This document shows positions 10,873 to 22,656 of a stretch of DNA of 64,000 bases, in pieces. The position numbers and the translations under genes are program-made. The notes under the pieces were generated by a model. It worked only from the letters and a program-made list of their open reading frames with translations. It was not told the origin of the DNA and made no database searches. This stretch comes from Xanthostigma xanthostigma (Eukaryota; Arthropoda; Insecta; Raphidioptera; Raphidiidae): the NCBI GenBank assembly GCA_963575645.1, contig OY754469.1:40382753-40446752 (forward strand), written 5' to 3'. Positions within the stretch are counted from its first letter, which is position 1. Each line of letters opens with the position of its first letter.

Positions 10873-11538
10873 ATGTTATCATAAAAATAATAATTATAGG
10901 AATTATTGTTTAAGAAGAATGAATATTTTAAGTTTGACAGGTTAACTCCTACTAACTGGCAGTTACATTCGAATTATTGCTGTACATTAAATCTGATCAT
11001 CCAATGCAAGTCTTTGGTACAAACCATATTATTGAGCATAGGAATAAAATCGCAATCGAACCATTAGGGTGCAAACATATACTTCTGTCTTTTTTTACGC
11101 CGTAAGCACTGGCGTATCCGGGAGGGCAAAACAAGCGCGGAAGACCCGGCTTAAGAAATTTCTAATTTGCTCCGTCCTGGACCAAAAGCTGGGTACGCCC
11201 ATGTTAACGTCATAGAAAAAGACAAAGTTTTTGAAACAGAGATACTTTATTCAGATTGAATACAAGTACCTACATCAACCAATCCTATCATCGGAGAAAT
11301 CAGGCAATTACATTGAAAAAAGAGACGCAGATATATTTTCGATACGCTTTGTTGCCTTCGCTCACCGCACATTGAGTAGATAGACAATGATTCATACTCG
11401 TATAGTAAATTATTAAATATATGGTACAAACAAATCGATATTGTAAAATTGATTCGTGATAAAGCACGAATACATTTTATTGAATATCGCAAATGTCCAT
11501 TTCTTGCACGTACGGTTGTCATATTTCAACAATAGACT
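10873..11538. other. Spacer with a possible small TIR element at 11107-11202
   Basis: Blocks GGCGTATCCGGG (about 11107) and the inverted relative CTGGGTACGCC (about 11192) bracket roughly 95 bp that look like a deleted MITE. Otherwise AT-rich, no gene seen. Confidence 0.35.
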
Positions 11539-11540
11539 TA

Positions 11541-12208
11541 GCCGCTGGTCTGCAATAAACGCCGTAGGTCGCATACAGCGTCACGCCATACGCCGCGTCT
11601 GTATGCTTACTATGGAAATGTATACATACGGTCTCTTTTTCACGTTAAACGCAGCGTCCAAATGCCATCCGTCGTACCTAAATGTTGTAGGCAGCGTCTT
11701 TAGTTATTTTCGAGCATTGTAGCGTCACGGACGCTGTGAAATACGCCGCGCAATGAGTAGATTTGATAAAGACAAGGACGAGTTGTACCTATTGATATGT
11801 CATTTTTAACTAGTTTCAACACGCTCATGAACTGTTCCCTTGACAAACGAAGATATTCCACAAACTTGATATTATTGTTATTTGTGTTTCAGCAACATGT
11901 TAAAACACCCTTCAGTATCCCTCCTCACAAATAATTCGTGTTTTCTTCGTCTCTTTTTGGGCAGTGCCATTCTTAGGAGGTCATCGTCATCTTCCTCGAG
12001 TAAAAGAAGCGTTAAAATTGTTTTAGCATCCATTTTTTAACAAAACTAGTTGAAAGATCGAACTATACCTACTGACGACGAGCGATCTCCACGCATGACG
12101 TTCTCTTTTTATAGTGACCACTTAAGTCGCGAGTGACGTACTAACGTTGTACGCTACGTCAGCGAACGCTGGACGCAGCGCATGGCGTAAAAATTGCAGA
12201 CCAGCGGC
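11541..12208 (-). mobile_element. PIF/Harbinger-derived nonautonomous element
   Basis: The ends are GCCGCTGGTCTGCAA and its inverted copy; immediate flanks are TA on both sides (TTA left, TAA right), so the duplication is either TA or a mutated 3-bp TWA. The interior contains tandem-like cgcagcgtc/acgccgcgt motifs and the 5' part of a Harbinger-type transposase gene on the minus strand (11790-12033). The remainder of the transposase gene is deleted. About 668 bp. Confidence 0.75.
11790..12033 (-). pseudogene. 5' fragment of PIF/Harbinger nuclease transposase, frameshifted
   Basis: From an ATG at 12033 the frame encodes 51 residues with an acidic run (EEDDDDLL at 13-20) and a basic patch (KKRRRKHE at 26-33), stopping at 11878. 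In another frame the translation resumes with a FVEYLRLSREQFMSVLK-like stretch, which resembles the Harbinger motif in which a Y/F-R-hydrophobic-S pattern precedes a F..L..V helix. So the ORF has a frameshift and the catalytic DDE part is missing. This is a dead remnant that records which autonomous family mobilised the element. Confidence 0.65.
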
Positions 12209-12210
12209 TA

Positions 12211-13051
12211 ACGAATTATAACGCGCGACAAGGGGTGAATGGTGATCTTATAAGTGCATTATTTATGTTATAACAATAGACTATCATGAACAATGGGTTC
12301 ATCAATGATTCACGCGTACAGTAGACTTCCAAAAAACGGCGCCTACGGGGCTCACCGTTGTTAAAAGGCTAAGGGGTTTTAATAAAAAATAAAACATGAA
12401 TACGCGTAACCTTTACTCGCGGTTCAGTTAAAATTTATTTTAATTTGTTTTTAACACTCTCACTTTTTGGAAAATATTCACTTACAAATTAAATCACTCG
12501 TATATTAAATTGTACGTTGGCTATGCTTATTGGTTTGCGTCCGTAGCTATGTTTCCTATACTGATGCGTTCCGATGACGCCATCTGTCAGTCGATGTCTT
12601 TAAATAGCGGAAACTGCGTAAACAAGTTGCTTCCGTCCAAAAAACGATCTGAATTCTCAAATCCTGTCTAAAGAAGTTTTATTTAAAAAACATCGAAGAC
12701 GCGACTAAGACAAATAGCGGGTGATGTATTCCATTAAAATTAAGCAAAATGTACTGGTTATGACGTATATTAGTAAACGTTTTAGGGTTTTAGACGAACG
12801 ACGATAAGAAGCAAAAACCTATGAACGGATAATCCAGTGTCAGTAAAACATTCAGACTGTTAAAAATGACAGTTATTTACATTTTTTGTTTTAAAAATGA
12901 CTGAGTAAGGCGCCAGCTATAATTACAATTGAGATTACAGGTGTCTCCTACGCACTACCTAAATAAGAAGTTGATGGTAGGTATTCTTGAGTGCTGCATA
13001 TTACGTGCCATGTTAACATACGGAGTGTTCTGTGCGCTTATTATTAATAAT
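12211..13051. other. Spacer; no feature recognised
   Basis: AT-rich, apparently unique sequence. I see no ORF, inverted repeat or tRNA-like signal that I can defend. Confidence 0.35.
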
Positions 13052-13296
13052 TCTATACTAATATTATAAAGTGGTAAAGTTTGTAAGTTTGGATGCAGGA
13101 GGAAATCTCCGAAACTACTCGTCCGATTTCAAAAATTTTTTCATCAATATTTAAAATGGGCCTTCTGGGTGGATATAGGTTATATAGTATCGCGTTAAAA
13201 TAAAAGCGCTTTTCGTGGAGACCAACTTTGCAACGTAAGTCGACGAAACAACGGAGGGAATCTGAAATTCCGAATGAAGCCGGACCGGACCGCTAG
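13052..13296 (+). mobile_element. Helitron-like nonautonomous repeat, type 1, copy 2
   Basis: Begins tctatactaatattataaag and ends ccggaccggaccgCTAG. The sister copy is at 10505-10757. The Helitron label rests on the CTAG end, the GC-rich subterminal region and absence of TIRs. Confidence 0.6.
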
Positions 13297-14509
13297 TGGA
13301 TAATAAATTGATTGACGAGAAATGTTAACACTGCATATTTTACAGACATAAGAGAAACATAATGATTAATTCTGCAAATATGCCATAAATTTGGAAAATT
13401 TCAGATGAAAATGAGAAGAAACCCTCTCCAAAAAAATTTACTTTATTTCGCATAATACTGATTACTGGTGCTTTCAAAGTTTTTGTCCAATAATATTAGG
13501 ATCACATCTTTCATACAAATTTATTTTTGAAGTGAAACTTCTTTAGGCACGGTTAGGCAAATTGGCCTGGATCAGACGAAAAATGGAACGCTTCAGTGTC
13601 TCCCACTTCAACTGGCAGTTGAAAGGAGAGTTGGAGACTCGTTTCTATACTCTCTGTGTCAAATCCAGTGCCGGATTAACCTATAAGCAAAGTAAGCAAT
13701 TGCTTAGGGCATCACGTCTCCAAGAAGCACAATTCAGAAATGAAAAGTACCTCACTAAACCGTGACAACAATTTTTTTTCTTTTTGTCATGTTCTCAAAA
13801 AATTGATCTATACTGATATGTCTTTAGAAGCATAAAAATCTATTCTTCTTAACTTTTTTCTATCAATTTGATTTTTTTTATAAACTGAACATAGTTCAAC
13901 TTCCACCAATGGAAGAGGAGGTCCAAATTTAGACAAAAAACTTCCCGTCTAGGTATCATGATTACCAAATACAAAAAAAGAGAGAAAAATGTTTTTTAGT
14001 TTCACTGGAAACAAATGAAAATATAATTTTGTTACAATTTATATTACAATGTGAGTATACAACATATAGATAACAAATTAATTGATACACACTATTATTT
14101 ATGAATGAATTACGAATAAATGAATGAAGGCAAATAGAAGAGCGGCGACCGTAGCCTACTCAAACCACAGAGCCTGTGGGTTTGATGAGGGCATATATGG
14201 TCAGTTGTCCTGCGACGGGTTTGTTTTATGGGCTGCTCTAAGGTACTTCTGCGATTTTCTACAAACATGTGGGCATTGGTTAACTAATTTGGAAATCGAA
14301 AGGTTATTCGCATTTCATTTATACAAAAATTCGCCCCCACGTAGCTAGTTTTAACAAACAAACAAAAACACTGTATTTCAAAACTTGACAAGACGATTAA
14401 AAGAACAAAACTATCATCTGCGTAATCTTAAGAGTATTCGTCCCTGCAAATGCCCCCTGCACCCTTCATCTCAAATCTTTTCCCCTCGCCTAAAAACGGT
14501 TCGCGCTCT
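13297..14509. other. Spacer; no gene recognised
   Basis: Mostly AT-rich sequence. Short frames at 13562-13765 and 14124-14348 show no family resemblance and are treated as chance. Confidence 0.35.
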
Positions 14510-14771
14510 CCCGACGCTATTTTTAAAGCTAGAGGGTTCTGGTAAACGCCAAATGAAAGACAAAGAATCAGACTACAGATCCTTCAGGCGAATTTTTCGA
14601 AAAACAGTTTCGCCTACGTGTGAAATATTACGTAACTTATTATTTTTTTCAAAAGGTTGTAAGTTTTTTCAGGAATTTTTTTTCAAAAAATTCGCCTGAA
14701 GGCTGTAGTCTGATGCTTTGTCTTTCATTTGGCGTTTACCAGAACCATCTAGCTTTAAAAATAGCGTCGGG
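14510..14771. mobile_element. Foldback (long inverted repeat) element, 262 bp
   Basis: Left arm starts CCCGACGCTATTTTTAAAGC and the right arm ends with its inverted copy. Arms of about 90 bp pair with a few differences and include a shared tgaaagacaaag block and gattcaggcgaattttt-like ends. The centre is AT-rich, about 80 bp. Noncoding MITE or foldback element. Confidence 0.8.
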
Positions 14772-15611
14772 TGACGTAGAAACTAAAATTGGGGAAGATA
14801 TACCTATTAGTGACGTAACGCATGTCAAATTTTAGAGTTTAGACATTCGCGAATGCGAATATTCAGTTTTCAAATCTGGCGTCATTTGTCCAAGGTTAAA
14901 ATGTGACAGCTGATTGGCCCGCTCTCGCACGCGCACATTTGTAGTAGTTCTGGGTACTAGTTGATTATTAATATTAAAGTCTAAAGCTTTATTATCTATA
15001 TAATAAAGCAGAGACTGATAAAAGATAGAATAGCAAGGTTCTCTTAGCGAAAAAAATGTAATTGTTTTTTAAAAAAAGGTGTAAGAAAAATATTTTTCTC
15101 TTAAAAATGCTAAGAAATTAATATTTTTTGTCGTCAATATTATTTTCACATTGAAAGAAATACCTATACGATTTTTTTCTGATAATCGCATGCATTTTGC
15201 GAATGCGAACGTCAAAAAATATGCGAATGTACATGCAAATATTAGTTATATCACTAAGTACCTATACCTATTTTTTTGTCTACGAAGGTTCCTGGACAGA
15301 GAAAAAATGTAATCACTTAAAATATCCTGAAAATCAAATAAATGTATTCTTTGATAAATATCTTGTGCTCACAACCACAGTGGCAGTGGCGGATATACCA
15401 GCAGACTGAGTAGACTTGAGCTTAGAGCGGTAGGATTTTAGGAGCGGCAAATAAAGATAGTTGGCAAAACCAAAAGTGCACATCCCGCAAGTTTTCCACT
15501 GTACATATTATAGGTAATGAAAAAAAATTGAGAAAATAGATTTAAAAAAACCAATTAAAAATAGAAAAAAAATTAAAAACAAAATGGAATAGAAAAAACA
15601 ATATTACTTGT
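14772..15611. other. Spacer; no gene recognised
   Basis: AT-rich with poly-A and poly-T runs, particularly 15480-15600, which could be the 3' tail of the tRNA-like repeat that follows on the minus strand. Confidence 0.35.
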
Positions 15612-15682
15612 ATCAGCGGGAATCGAACTCGGCACCTTGCTATGGACCAACGCTTTTAACCGCTCGGCCATTCCGATATCGT
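15612..15682 (-). repeat. tRNA-derived SINE head or tRNA pseudogene
   Basis: On the minus strand TGGCCGAGCGGTTAA matches an A box and AGTTCGATTCCCG matches a B box, spaced as in a pol III gene. The 7-bp acceptor stem does not close (gatatcg against ctgatac) and no clear anticodon arm or long variable arm forms, so a functional tRNA is unlikely. An A-rich/T-rich stretch lies on the 3' side, as in a SINE. Confidence 0.6.
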
Positions 15683-16137
15683 AGCTTGTGTTGTTATTGT
15701 GGTATAGCAGTGTAGCGGGTATTTTTTTGTTTTTTTAAGGTTTTTTATTTTAACTATTAGCTGTCAAAAATAATAAAATAAAACTGTTTATAAAAATTAA
15801 ACTACTGAACACATTTATGTGAATTTGCATATGGTTCTGGTCTGATACTAAACAAAGTGAATAAAATATAACCCAAGGCAATCCGACCAAAATTGCGATC
15901 TGTAGAGTCGTGACGTACATACGTACAGACCAACCGACAACTGCTGTTTGTAATTTTAACAATTACAATTTTAATAGTATTTATGAACTCGAATTGATTT
16001 AAAAATGGTTCTGTTTAACAGATTAGAATCTCCTCTTTTCAAAAAGCTTCAATTTGAATGGATTTCGTGTGAAATTAACTTAGATATAACTTCTTATATG
16101 AACGAAAGTCAGCTCTGACGCAAAAAGCGACAATAAA

Positions 16138-16166
16138 GCACATACCGCTAGTTTAGCGGTATGTGC
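16138..16166. repeat. Short perfect hairpin
   Basis: 13-bp arms (GCACATACCGCTA and its complement) around a 3-nt loop. Function unknown; most likely a relic of a small palindromic element. Confidence 0.6.
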
Positions 16167-16274
16167 AATAATTTAATTATGTTTACCGAATGTACATTAT
16201 TGTGTAAGTAGCCTGCCTTATTAGTCGTGCGTAACTAAGCTTTGATTAGCTCAGAAATATACCCAAAAACTATA

Positions 16275-16673
16275 GGGTATATGCATGTAACTTATATTTA
16301 GTTTAAATGTTAATTTTTGTAATCTTTATTGCAATTGATTAAACTCTAAATAGTTTTTTCTTTTTAAATTTTTGCTAAATAATAAATATTAATTAAACAA
16401 AAATGCAATAAATACGCGCGAAATATAAAATATCAAAACGCAATGCTATTGATTCGACCGTACTGTGACGTCAAAAAACACGTTAACATAATATGTTTGA
16501 ATTCTCCCGCGCAATAATGACGCGTTTAAATAATCAAAATGGCTTGCCCAAAAAGAATATTTACCTATTTTTTAATTCATTAAGAATGTTTTAATGAATG
16601 ATTTCATGTGTTTGATAACTTTTAATATGAAAATAATTGATTTTAAATATTTTCAAAAATTGTGCATATACCC
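16275..16673. mobile_element. MITE, TIR GGGTATATGCA, TA target duplication
   Basis: Starts GGGTATATGCATG and ends TGCATATACCC, flanked by TA (16273-16274, 16674-16675), 399 bp. Interior layout (tgacgtca palindrome and a cgcgc block near the centre) resembles the 495-bp family at 5091 and 27901, so the two are probably distant relatives. Confidence 0.7.
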
Positions 16674-16675
16674 TA

Positions 16676-17346
16676 TTGCAACTACATTGTTGGATTGTAA
16701 AAATAATCTAGGAACTAATAAGGGCGGCAAAAATTTAAAAGCTTATACTAGGGACATGTGTAAATCCTCTACCGCTCATAGGACATGCTAAAACAGAATT
16801 TACTTTATCTGAAATAAAGCCAGGAGTAGTGTGGGAGATAGGATTTGAGTACTTCATATAACCTTCTTGTTTTAAAGGCTGTTTAAATAAAAACAAGTAC
16901 ATTTATGCTTGATATAATTTTATTTACTATATAGTATATAAATATTTACATATTTTGAAGTGAATAATATTACAATTCGTCGGTTTGTAATTTAATAAAC
17001 AAACTGAATTTGAACAAACCGCAATGAGTCTTAAAAACAAAGGCAAGAACAATATTATTATTGACGATCATCTAAATAACATAGCCTTGAATCTGTTTAT
17101 TTTTGATATTCACTAATTATTTTATGACAAATAGTAATAAAGAAAGGGACTAGAACGATTAGTACAAAATTACATAATTAATAACTAATTAATAATAAAT
17201 ATGAGAAAAAAAATACAGTAGATCCCGTTATAACACCAATCGCTCCCATAACCTGATCAATTATGAATATTGACCATCGGTTTTCAAAATCTACAAATCT
17301 TTGCAACCAAAAGTTTTCAGTGCGTACAGGATCTACAGTATTTACA
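16676..17346. other. Spacer; no gene recognised
   Basis: AT-rich unique sequence; nothing supported. Confidence 0.35.
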
Positions 17347-17716
17347 GATCGCTGCACACGAGGCTGGTTTTGCCGCTAGATTCCTTGCTAGATTTGGCTG
17401 CTAGGTTTCAAGCTTGCTGTGGTGCTGAGTTTCGTGCTGGCCTTTGTGTGTTCGCTTCACAAGATGCGTTCACAGTGACTGTTCGAATGTCAACAAAACT
17501 GAACGTTTATTGTCTCTAAACAAAACACACACTATGACGTCATGTTTGTTTGTGGGCGTTTGCACGTGACAAGATACAATTTTCTGATTGGTTCTTGCTC
17601 AAAACAAGCACGAAAAATAGTGCCGGGTCTAATTTTGAAATTCATCGAGTGACATCGCAGTGATATTGCAGCCAGCGCAAGTTCCAACAGCAAAACCAGC
17701 ATCGTGTGCAGCGACC
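17347..17716. mobile_element. MITE family D, copy with both ends
   Basis: The left end TCGCTGCACACGAGGCTGGT is repeated inverted at the right end, with one difference in the first 13 bp. Partial copies occur at 31617-31913 (longest match, including a tgtctctgaacagaacacac-like block) and 58801-58892. Target duplication not clear. Noncoding. Confidence 0.75.
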
Positions 17717-18010
17717 TTAATATTAGAATATAAAAATCAGTCTCACTGCTGGATAAGTGTGCGCGATTTTTTATCCATATATTATCTATGTTACAGGCTA
17801 TTCCAAATTGATGCAAATAGCCAATAACAATTAATTCATATTCCGATATAATAAAATTTGACATCAGACTGATTTGAAATGCATTATAAATATATTATTT
17901 TATTATGTCGGCAATTTTGATTATTTATAAATTTTTTAATAATACATAATGTAATTATACGGAAAGAAATAGTAAATTTATAATAATTGATCTAAATTTA
18001 TGTATGTATA

Positions 18011-18606
18011 GGGGAGGGAGGGGGAATGGCGCTCACTGGGTAATGGCGCTCACCTCTGTAACTCTGTCAAAAAGGAACGTAGCAACACGTCACGTCGCGT
18101 GAAGCGCGAGGGGAGGGGGCCTCTAATAGACAGCGATGCAAACGGACAGTCAGCTCGCGTCATGCGAAAAGCGTTTCTTTGTTTGCGGCCGCGCTGATCT
18201 AATTTTTAATTAGGTGCTGAACAAGTTAAGTTGCTAACTTGCTGGGCTCGCTATACTATGGACTCAGTGTTGCAGATTTGCGTAAACTTGTTTATAAATT
18301 TGCTGAGCGCAACAATATCAAAAACAATTATGATCAAAGCAGTAAAACAGCCGGATTGGATTGGGGACACTACTTTATGAGACCCTGAGCGGCATTACCC
18401 AAAGTCAGGGGCAATGCCGCTCAAACATGTTTTTTTAATAATGTTTTCCTACTACTAGTAGGTGAAAGTTATATGCTTTTGTTGTTAAATTGTTGATTAC
18501 TCGATAATTAAAGACTTTGTTACTCTTCTTAATTTTGATTTATAATAAATAATTTAAAAAATACACCATGTTTTCCTTAAGTGAACGCCATTCCCCCGTC
18601 CTACCC
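18011..18606. mobile_element. MITE, TIR GGGGAGGGAGGGGGAATGGCG, TA target duplication
   Basis: The left end has GGGGGAATGGCGCTCAC and the right end its inverted relative, GTGAACGCCATTCCCCC. TA flanks both sides (18009-18010, 18607-18608). 596 bp, no transposase. Subterminal GGCGCTCAC units repeat at the left. Tc1/mariner-type mobilisation is inferred from TA. Confidence 0.8.
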
Positions 18607-18608
18607 TA

Positions 18609-19483
18609 CATTTATTTTGCAACGATATAGTTTGTCCTCGAATCATCATTAAATTTACATTTTTAGTTCTTACAAAAGACTATTAGGTTGCTTAAAAAAT
18701 ATACTATATTTCTTGCACTACCTTTAAAATAACTGCCCTTCACCTAAATTCCAGTATATTTTCAATTTTTTTTATATTTCATTTGTGCAACAAACTTCAC
18801 TCCTTCCTAATAGTAATTTGTACTGACGCGCGGCATAACATTAAATAATTTACTATGGACTTGGTATGGCGCGACTACTTTTGTTTCACTTCACGCACTA
18901 GTGTGAAATGTGTCATTTTACATGTTATTTTATAAAGGCGGTAGTGAAAAAAGTTATGAAGATATTTTTTCAAGTTTAAAAATTCGATGACAAACTATAG
19001 TGTATTTGTTAATTGACTGAGCTCTAAAAATTATTTTAAATTGAACAAGCAGAAATCATGTTAGAAAATTAACAAACACATTCATTTAATTGTTTATAAT
19101 TTGTAGGTATCCATTTACAAAGCAGGTTTTTTACAATAAAATGTTTTGCGTTTTCCACTCACCGAATGTGACCGTTATGAATCATTGCATAAAAATTATA
19201 CACGCGATCAGTGATTATTGAATTGTAACTGCTTTATAAAATGGTACAAAGTATAAAAACACTAACAGCTGGATTTCGCAAAACGTCAAAAATGTGTGCT
19301 GGCAATTTTAGATTTTAGCATCTACTGATTAACTTTATAACGGACCAATCAAACTCGATTAATTATTATCAAATTAAATTAAAAATCGGTTCAGTACCAA
19401 AGCAAAAAGCTGACAAGCATGCTTTGGTTATGTGTAACCATAATTATGAAACCATGCTAACGGATAACAAATATAATATTTAA
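18609..19483. other. Spacer; no gene recognised
   Basis: AT-rich. The short palindrome cacgcactagtgtg lies near 18893. Nothing else stands out. Confidence 0.35.
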
Positions 19484-19880
19484 TTGGAAGATTAAAGGAT
19501 GAAACCTGGTGGCATAGGATCAATGAACTACGCAAATACTGAAGGTTTTTGACGTGATAAATTGATGAAACACCGGCTGCACGCACGAAAAAGTGTCACG
19601 TTCCGCCTGAGCGTGAGCGTGCAAGCGAGAGCGCAGTATAAGCGATAGAGAGGCACGATCGGCCCAAGCGTCGGCTTGTACGCATTTCTCTCTCTTCTCG
19701 CGTGACGTCAGAGAGTTCATCAATGTTTCTTTATGACGTTATCACGTAAAACTATCGTCTGTAAACCGACTTTACAGACAACCAATTTTTTTATTGCATT
19801 TTATTGTCTGAAAAAAAACCTTCAGTATTTGCTTACTTCATTGATCCCATGCCACCAGGTTTCATCCTTTAATCTTCCAA
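19484..19880. repeat. Inverted-repeat arms enclosing a family A copy
   Basis: 19484-19550 and 19813-19880 are inverted copies of each other (ttggaagattaaaggatgaa, cctggtggcat, gcaaatactgaaggtttttt) with only a few differences. The 260 bp between them is the family A repeat. Either family A carries these long arms as true ends in this copy, or the flank was copied in inverted orientation during insertion. Confidence 0.75.
19551..19783 (-). repeat. Interspersed repeat family A, copy 3
   Basis: Reverse orientation relative to 1-100 and 9260-9441, with the same gcacgctcacgctcagg-type GC block and the outer tag gtaaaactatcgtctgtaaa. This copy has an extra segment (about 19640-19735, cgatcggcccaagcgtcggc) absent from copy 2. 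Confidence 0.75.
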
Positions 19881-19883
19881 TAT

Positions 19884-20893
19884 TTAAACAGGATCATCAT
19901 CACTCTAAATTATTAGAGTTACCCACATCACCGCACTCGTTAACTGATTTTTTTCCTTATTGTAATATACGTCACATGTCAATATTTTTTAAGTTGGAAT
20001 GGTCATGTCGCCCAATTGGCTGCAGGAATTTGTGCATTTTAGTAATACTCAGCCACAATTAGCCAATAGCCACAAAATATAATATGTCGTCTACGCCGGC
20101 CCTGCGTTCTAGCTGTGATATTCTGTTTTTGACATTATAATTTTCTAAATTAAAAGCTTTTTGACTTTTTGGTAAATCCAGTATTTATTTGATATTTCCC
20201 GATGACTAGAATTATATTATATTTTTAATACACAAATAAATATCTACAGTCTGCTAACATCAGGAAACATTCATAATATTGTTGAAGTTGCAATACAATA
20301 TAAGAAAAATTCTAATATCCAAACAATATCACGGGACTCTGCTATAGATATTTATGTGTGTTTTTATAAAACCGTACGTTCTTATTTCGCAAAGAAACTA
20401 TAAAGTTTTAATGTTACATAGTTATAATAATTTCATATATACTTATAGGTAATATATAAAGAGAAAATATCGAAAAAAATATATGCACACCTTGCAAAAA
20501 TAACTCGGCAGGTGTATTTGCAAAAGAATAAAAAATCGACTTTGTTAATACGGCAGTTATTAAGACTAAATCGCTATTGAACACAGTGGGGCGTTGTGTT
20601 TATGGGACCCAAAGCGAAAAAAAATTTGGATGCCCTATCTTTCAAGATAACCATATAGCAAATCAGAATTCTTGGCCTCGTCTTTCAAAGAATGTAAGAC
20701 AAAACAGAATTTGAGTGGGATTTTTATAATGAAAAACAGATTCTGATAAAATAGGGCACCGTTTTCGATTGCTTCATGCTGTATTAACGAAATCAAGTAT
20801 TTTCGTTTCATAATTTTTTTAAAAGAAATATTGCGTAAACTCTATATAGCGAAATTGAAGGGACCGGGTATTTTATTACGGTATAAACAGTTT
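19884..20893. other. Spacer; no gene recognised
   Basis: AT-rich, apparently unique; no defended feature. Confidence 0.35.
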
Positions 20894-20966
20894 TCTTCAA
20901 TAAATACAATTATCGACCAATTTTTCAGACAAATATATTAACAAAAAAATATAATTAATACATTAA

Positions 20967-20996
20967 CGTTTCGATCCGGATTTGGATCTTCATCAG
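20967..20996 (-). ncRNA. Hammerhead-like ribozyme core (Penelope family 2)
   Basis: Minus strand reads CTGATGA, one extra A, stem GATCC/GGATC around a loop, then GAAAC. CUGANGA...GAAA is the hammerhead core known to occur in Penelope-like termini. The extra A before stem II departs from the strict consensus, and stems I and III are not resolved, so activity is uncertain. Confidence 0.5.
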
Positions 20997-21112
20997 AACT
21001 GATCTAAAAATATAAAATGTAATTAATATTTATTTTTAATAAAATTCGTGAAAGATTATTAAAAATAAATAGAAACTAAATATTAATTACTCTTTATATT
21101 TTTAGATCAGTT

Positions 21113-21143
21113 CTGATGAAAATCCAAATCTGGATCGAAACGT
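21113..21143 (+). ncRNA. Hammerhead-like ribozyme core, second arm
   Basis: CTGATGA, then stem AATCC/GGATC (one mismatch at its base), then GAAAC. It is the inverted partner of the motif at 20967-20996, slightly decayed. Confidence 0.45.
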
Positions 21144-21213
21144 TGATGTATTAATTATAATTTTTTGTTAATATATGTCTAAAAAATTGGTCGATAATTT
21201 CATTTATTGAAGA

Positions 21214-22130
21214 GTTCTATAATCAAACGTTAATCAAAGATTGAATAAACAGTTTTCGTTAAACGGAGAGTAAAAGAAAACAATATAATTCTACGAATAC
21301 GTGGTTTTAATTTTGATTAAATTAAAGTGAAAAAATTTACATAACTAAATTATAATTTGTTAACTTTAATTGTAGTTTTTTACCATGCCAATATTTTGTA
21401 TCTTTCGTTATATTTTTTCACATCTTGGGATATAGTGGGATCATCTTCGTTAAATAAAAATAATTTTTCTTTACAACAAAACAAATGAACACATTTCAAA
21501 AAATCGCATTGTTAGGGGTTAAATAATGACGTATTGTTTCGCTACTGAGAGTGGTTGTTATAGAAACACTATTATATAGTGTTTCAATATATGGATAATA
21601 ATGTAAACCAAACAAACCTTAGCAATTTCTACGTTTTAAGGAGTTTTCCGTTAAATAGAAGTTCGCTATATAGAGTTTACACTGTATATTTAAATTCAGC
21701 CACAAACATTTTTCATAATAAATATATATGAATTTAGATTAGGTATATACAGATTATGTACAGGTGGACGAAAAAAAAATAATTTCAGGGCAAACATCAG
21801 TGAGATAATAAAATATACACAATAGATAGCTTTCGTAAACTCAATCAGTTAACTATTGCAGTTTTTAATTATCGACTTAAAAAAATATAAATGTTTCGGA
21901 CGCCCATGGCAAGATCAGATTTCGCAAATTTTGTTGGTTAAAAACAATTATAATCGTATTGCCATATGATTGCGCCCTATACCGGGGGTTGCGCTCCTGA
22001 CGCTGCTTTGGGCATTAAAAAAATGTTCAGTTGTCGAGCGTCTATAATATACTAAAGGCATATATCGCTATCAAAAATTGTCTACCGGTATACATGGTTA
22101 ACAATAAGAATTATACTGTTCCTCAAAAAT
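21214..22130. other. Spacer; no gene recognised
   Basis: AT-rich sequence left of the Penelope complex. Nothing supported. Confidence 0.35.
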
Positions 22131-22211
22131 AGTACATTTATTTATATTAATAATATCAGGAATGTGGACTAGATAAGATGGTAAATAATAATCACTTTAT
22201 TATTTCTGCAA

Positions 22212-22240
22212 CGTTTCGGTCTTTATTAGACCTTCCTCAG
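22212..22240 (-). ncRNA. Hammerhead-like ribozyme core near Penelope 3' end (left copy)
   Basis: Exact inverted copy of 26945-26973. Confidence 0.55.
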
Positions 22241-22656
22241 GCATCTGAAAAAATTACATATGTACTTACTTAACCACTACATTGGCACAATAATTATTAC
22301 AATTCAATATTTACCATAATACGAATTAAAATAATCACCATCCCATAATGCACAGTCGTCCAAGTCATACATCTTTTTACAACATTAACAAAACTGATAA
22401 ATTAGTTAAAATTAATACCAGAAATAAATATAGAAATAAAATACATAAAATACACCATGTGGAATTTGTGTCTCATGGTAAACAGTAAACCCATCTTTCA
22501 AACCTTCGGCTCTCTATACTCTACTTTATTACATACAAACATTAGTCCTACGTTGTTAGCGCCATCTAGTCCAACATTAATCAAACATTGATACTGTCAT
22601 ATTCAAATTAATCATTCTTAATAACAAAAATATTAGGAGCACTGTGGTTTGAATCT

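Larger units (their letters stand above)
20894..21213. mobile_element. Inverted pair of Penelope-like terminal sequences
   Basis: Two inverted copies of one about 130-bp sequence (ttcttcaataaat, cgaccaatttttcagacaaa, then a hammerhead-like core) face each other around a short AT-rich centre. A single copy of the same terminus is at about 56395-56545. The layout mirrors the large Penelope pair at 22.1-27.1 kb, so this is probably a short head-to-head remnant of a second Penelope family. Confidence 0.65.

Noticed and set aside
14385-14699. 104-codon frame
   Set aside because: Falls mostly within the foldback element at 14510-14771 and has no protein family signal.
15612-15682. Functional tRNA gene
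   Set aside because: A and B boxes are present but the acceptor stem does not pair and the anticodon arm is not convincing; called SINE/tRNA pseudogene instead.
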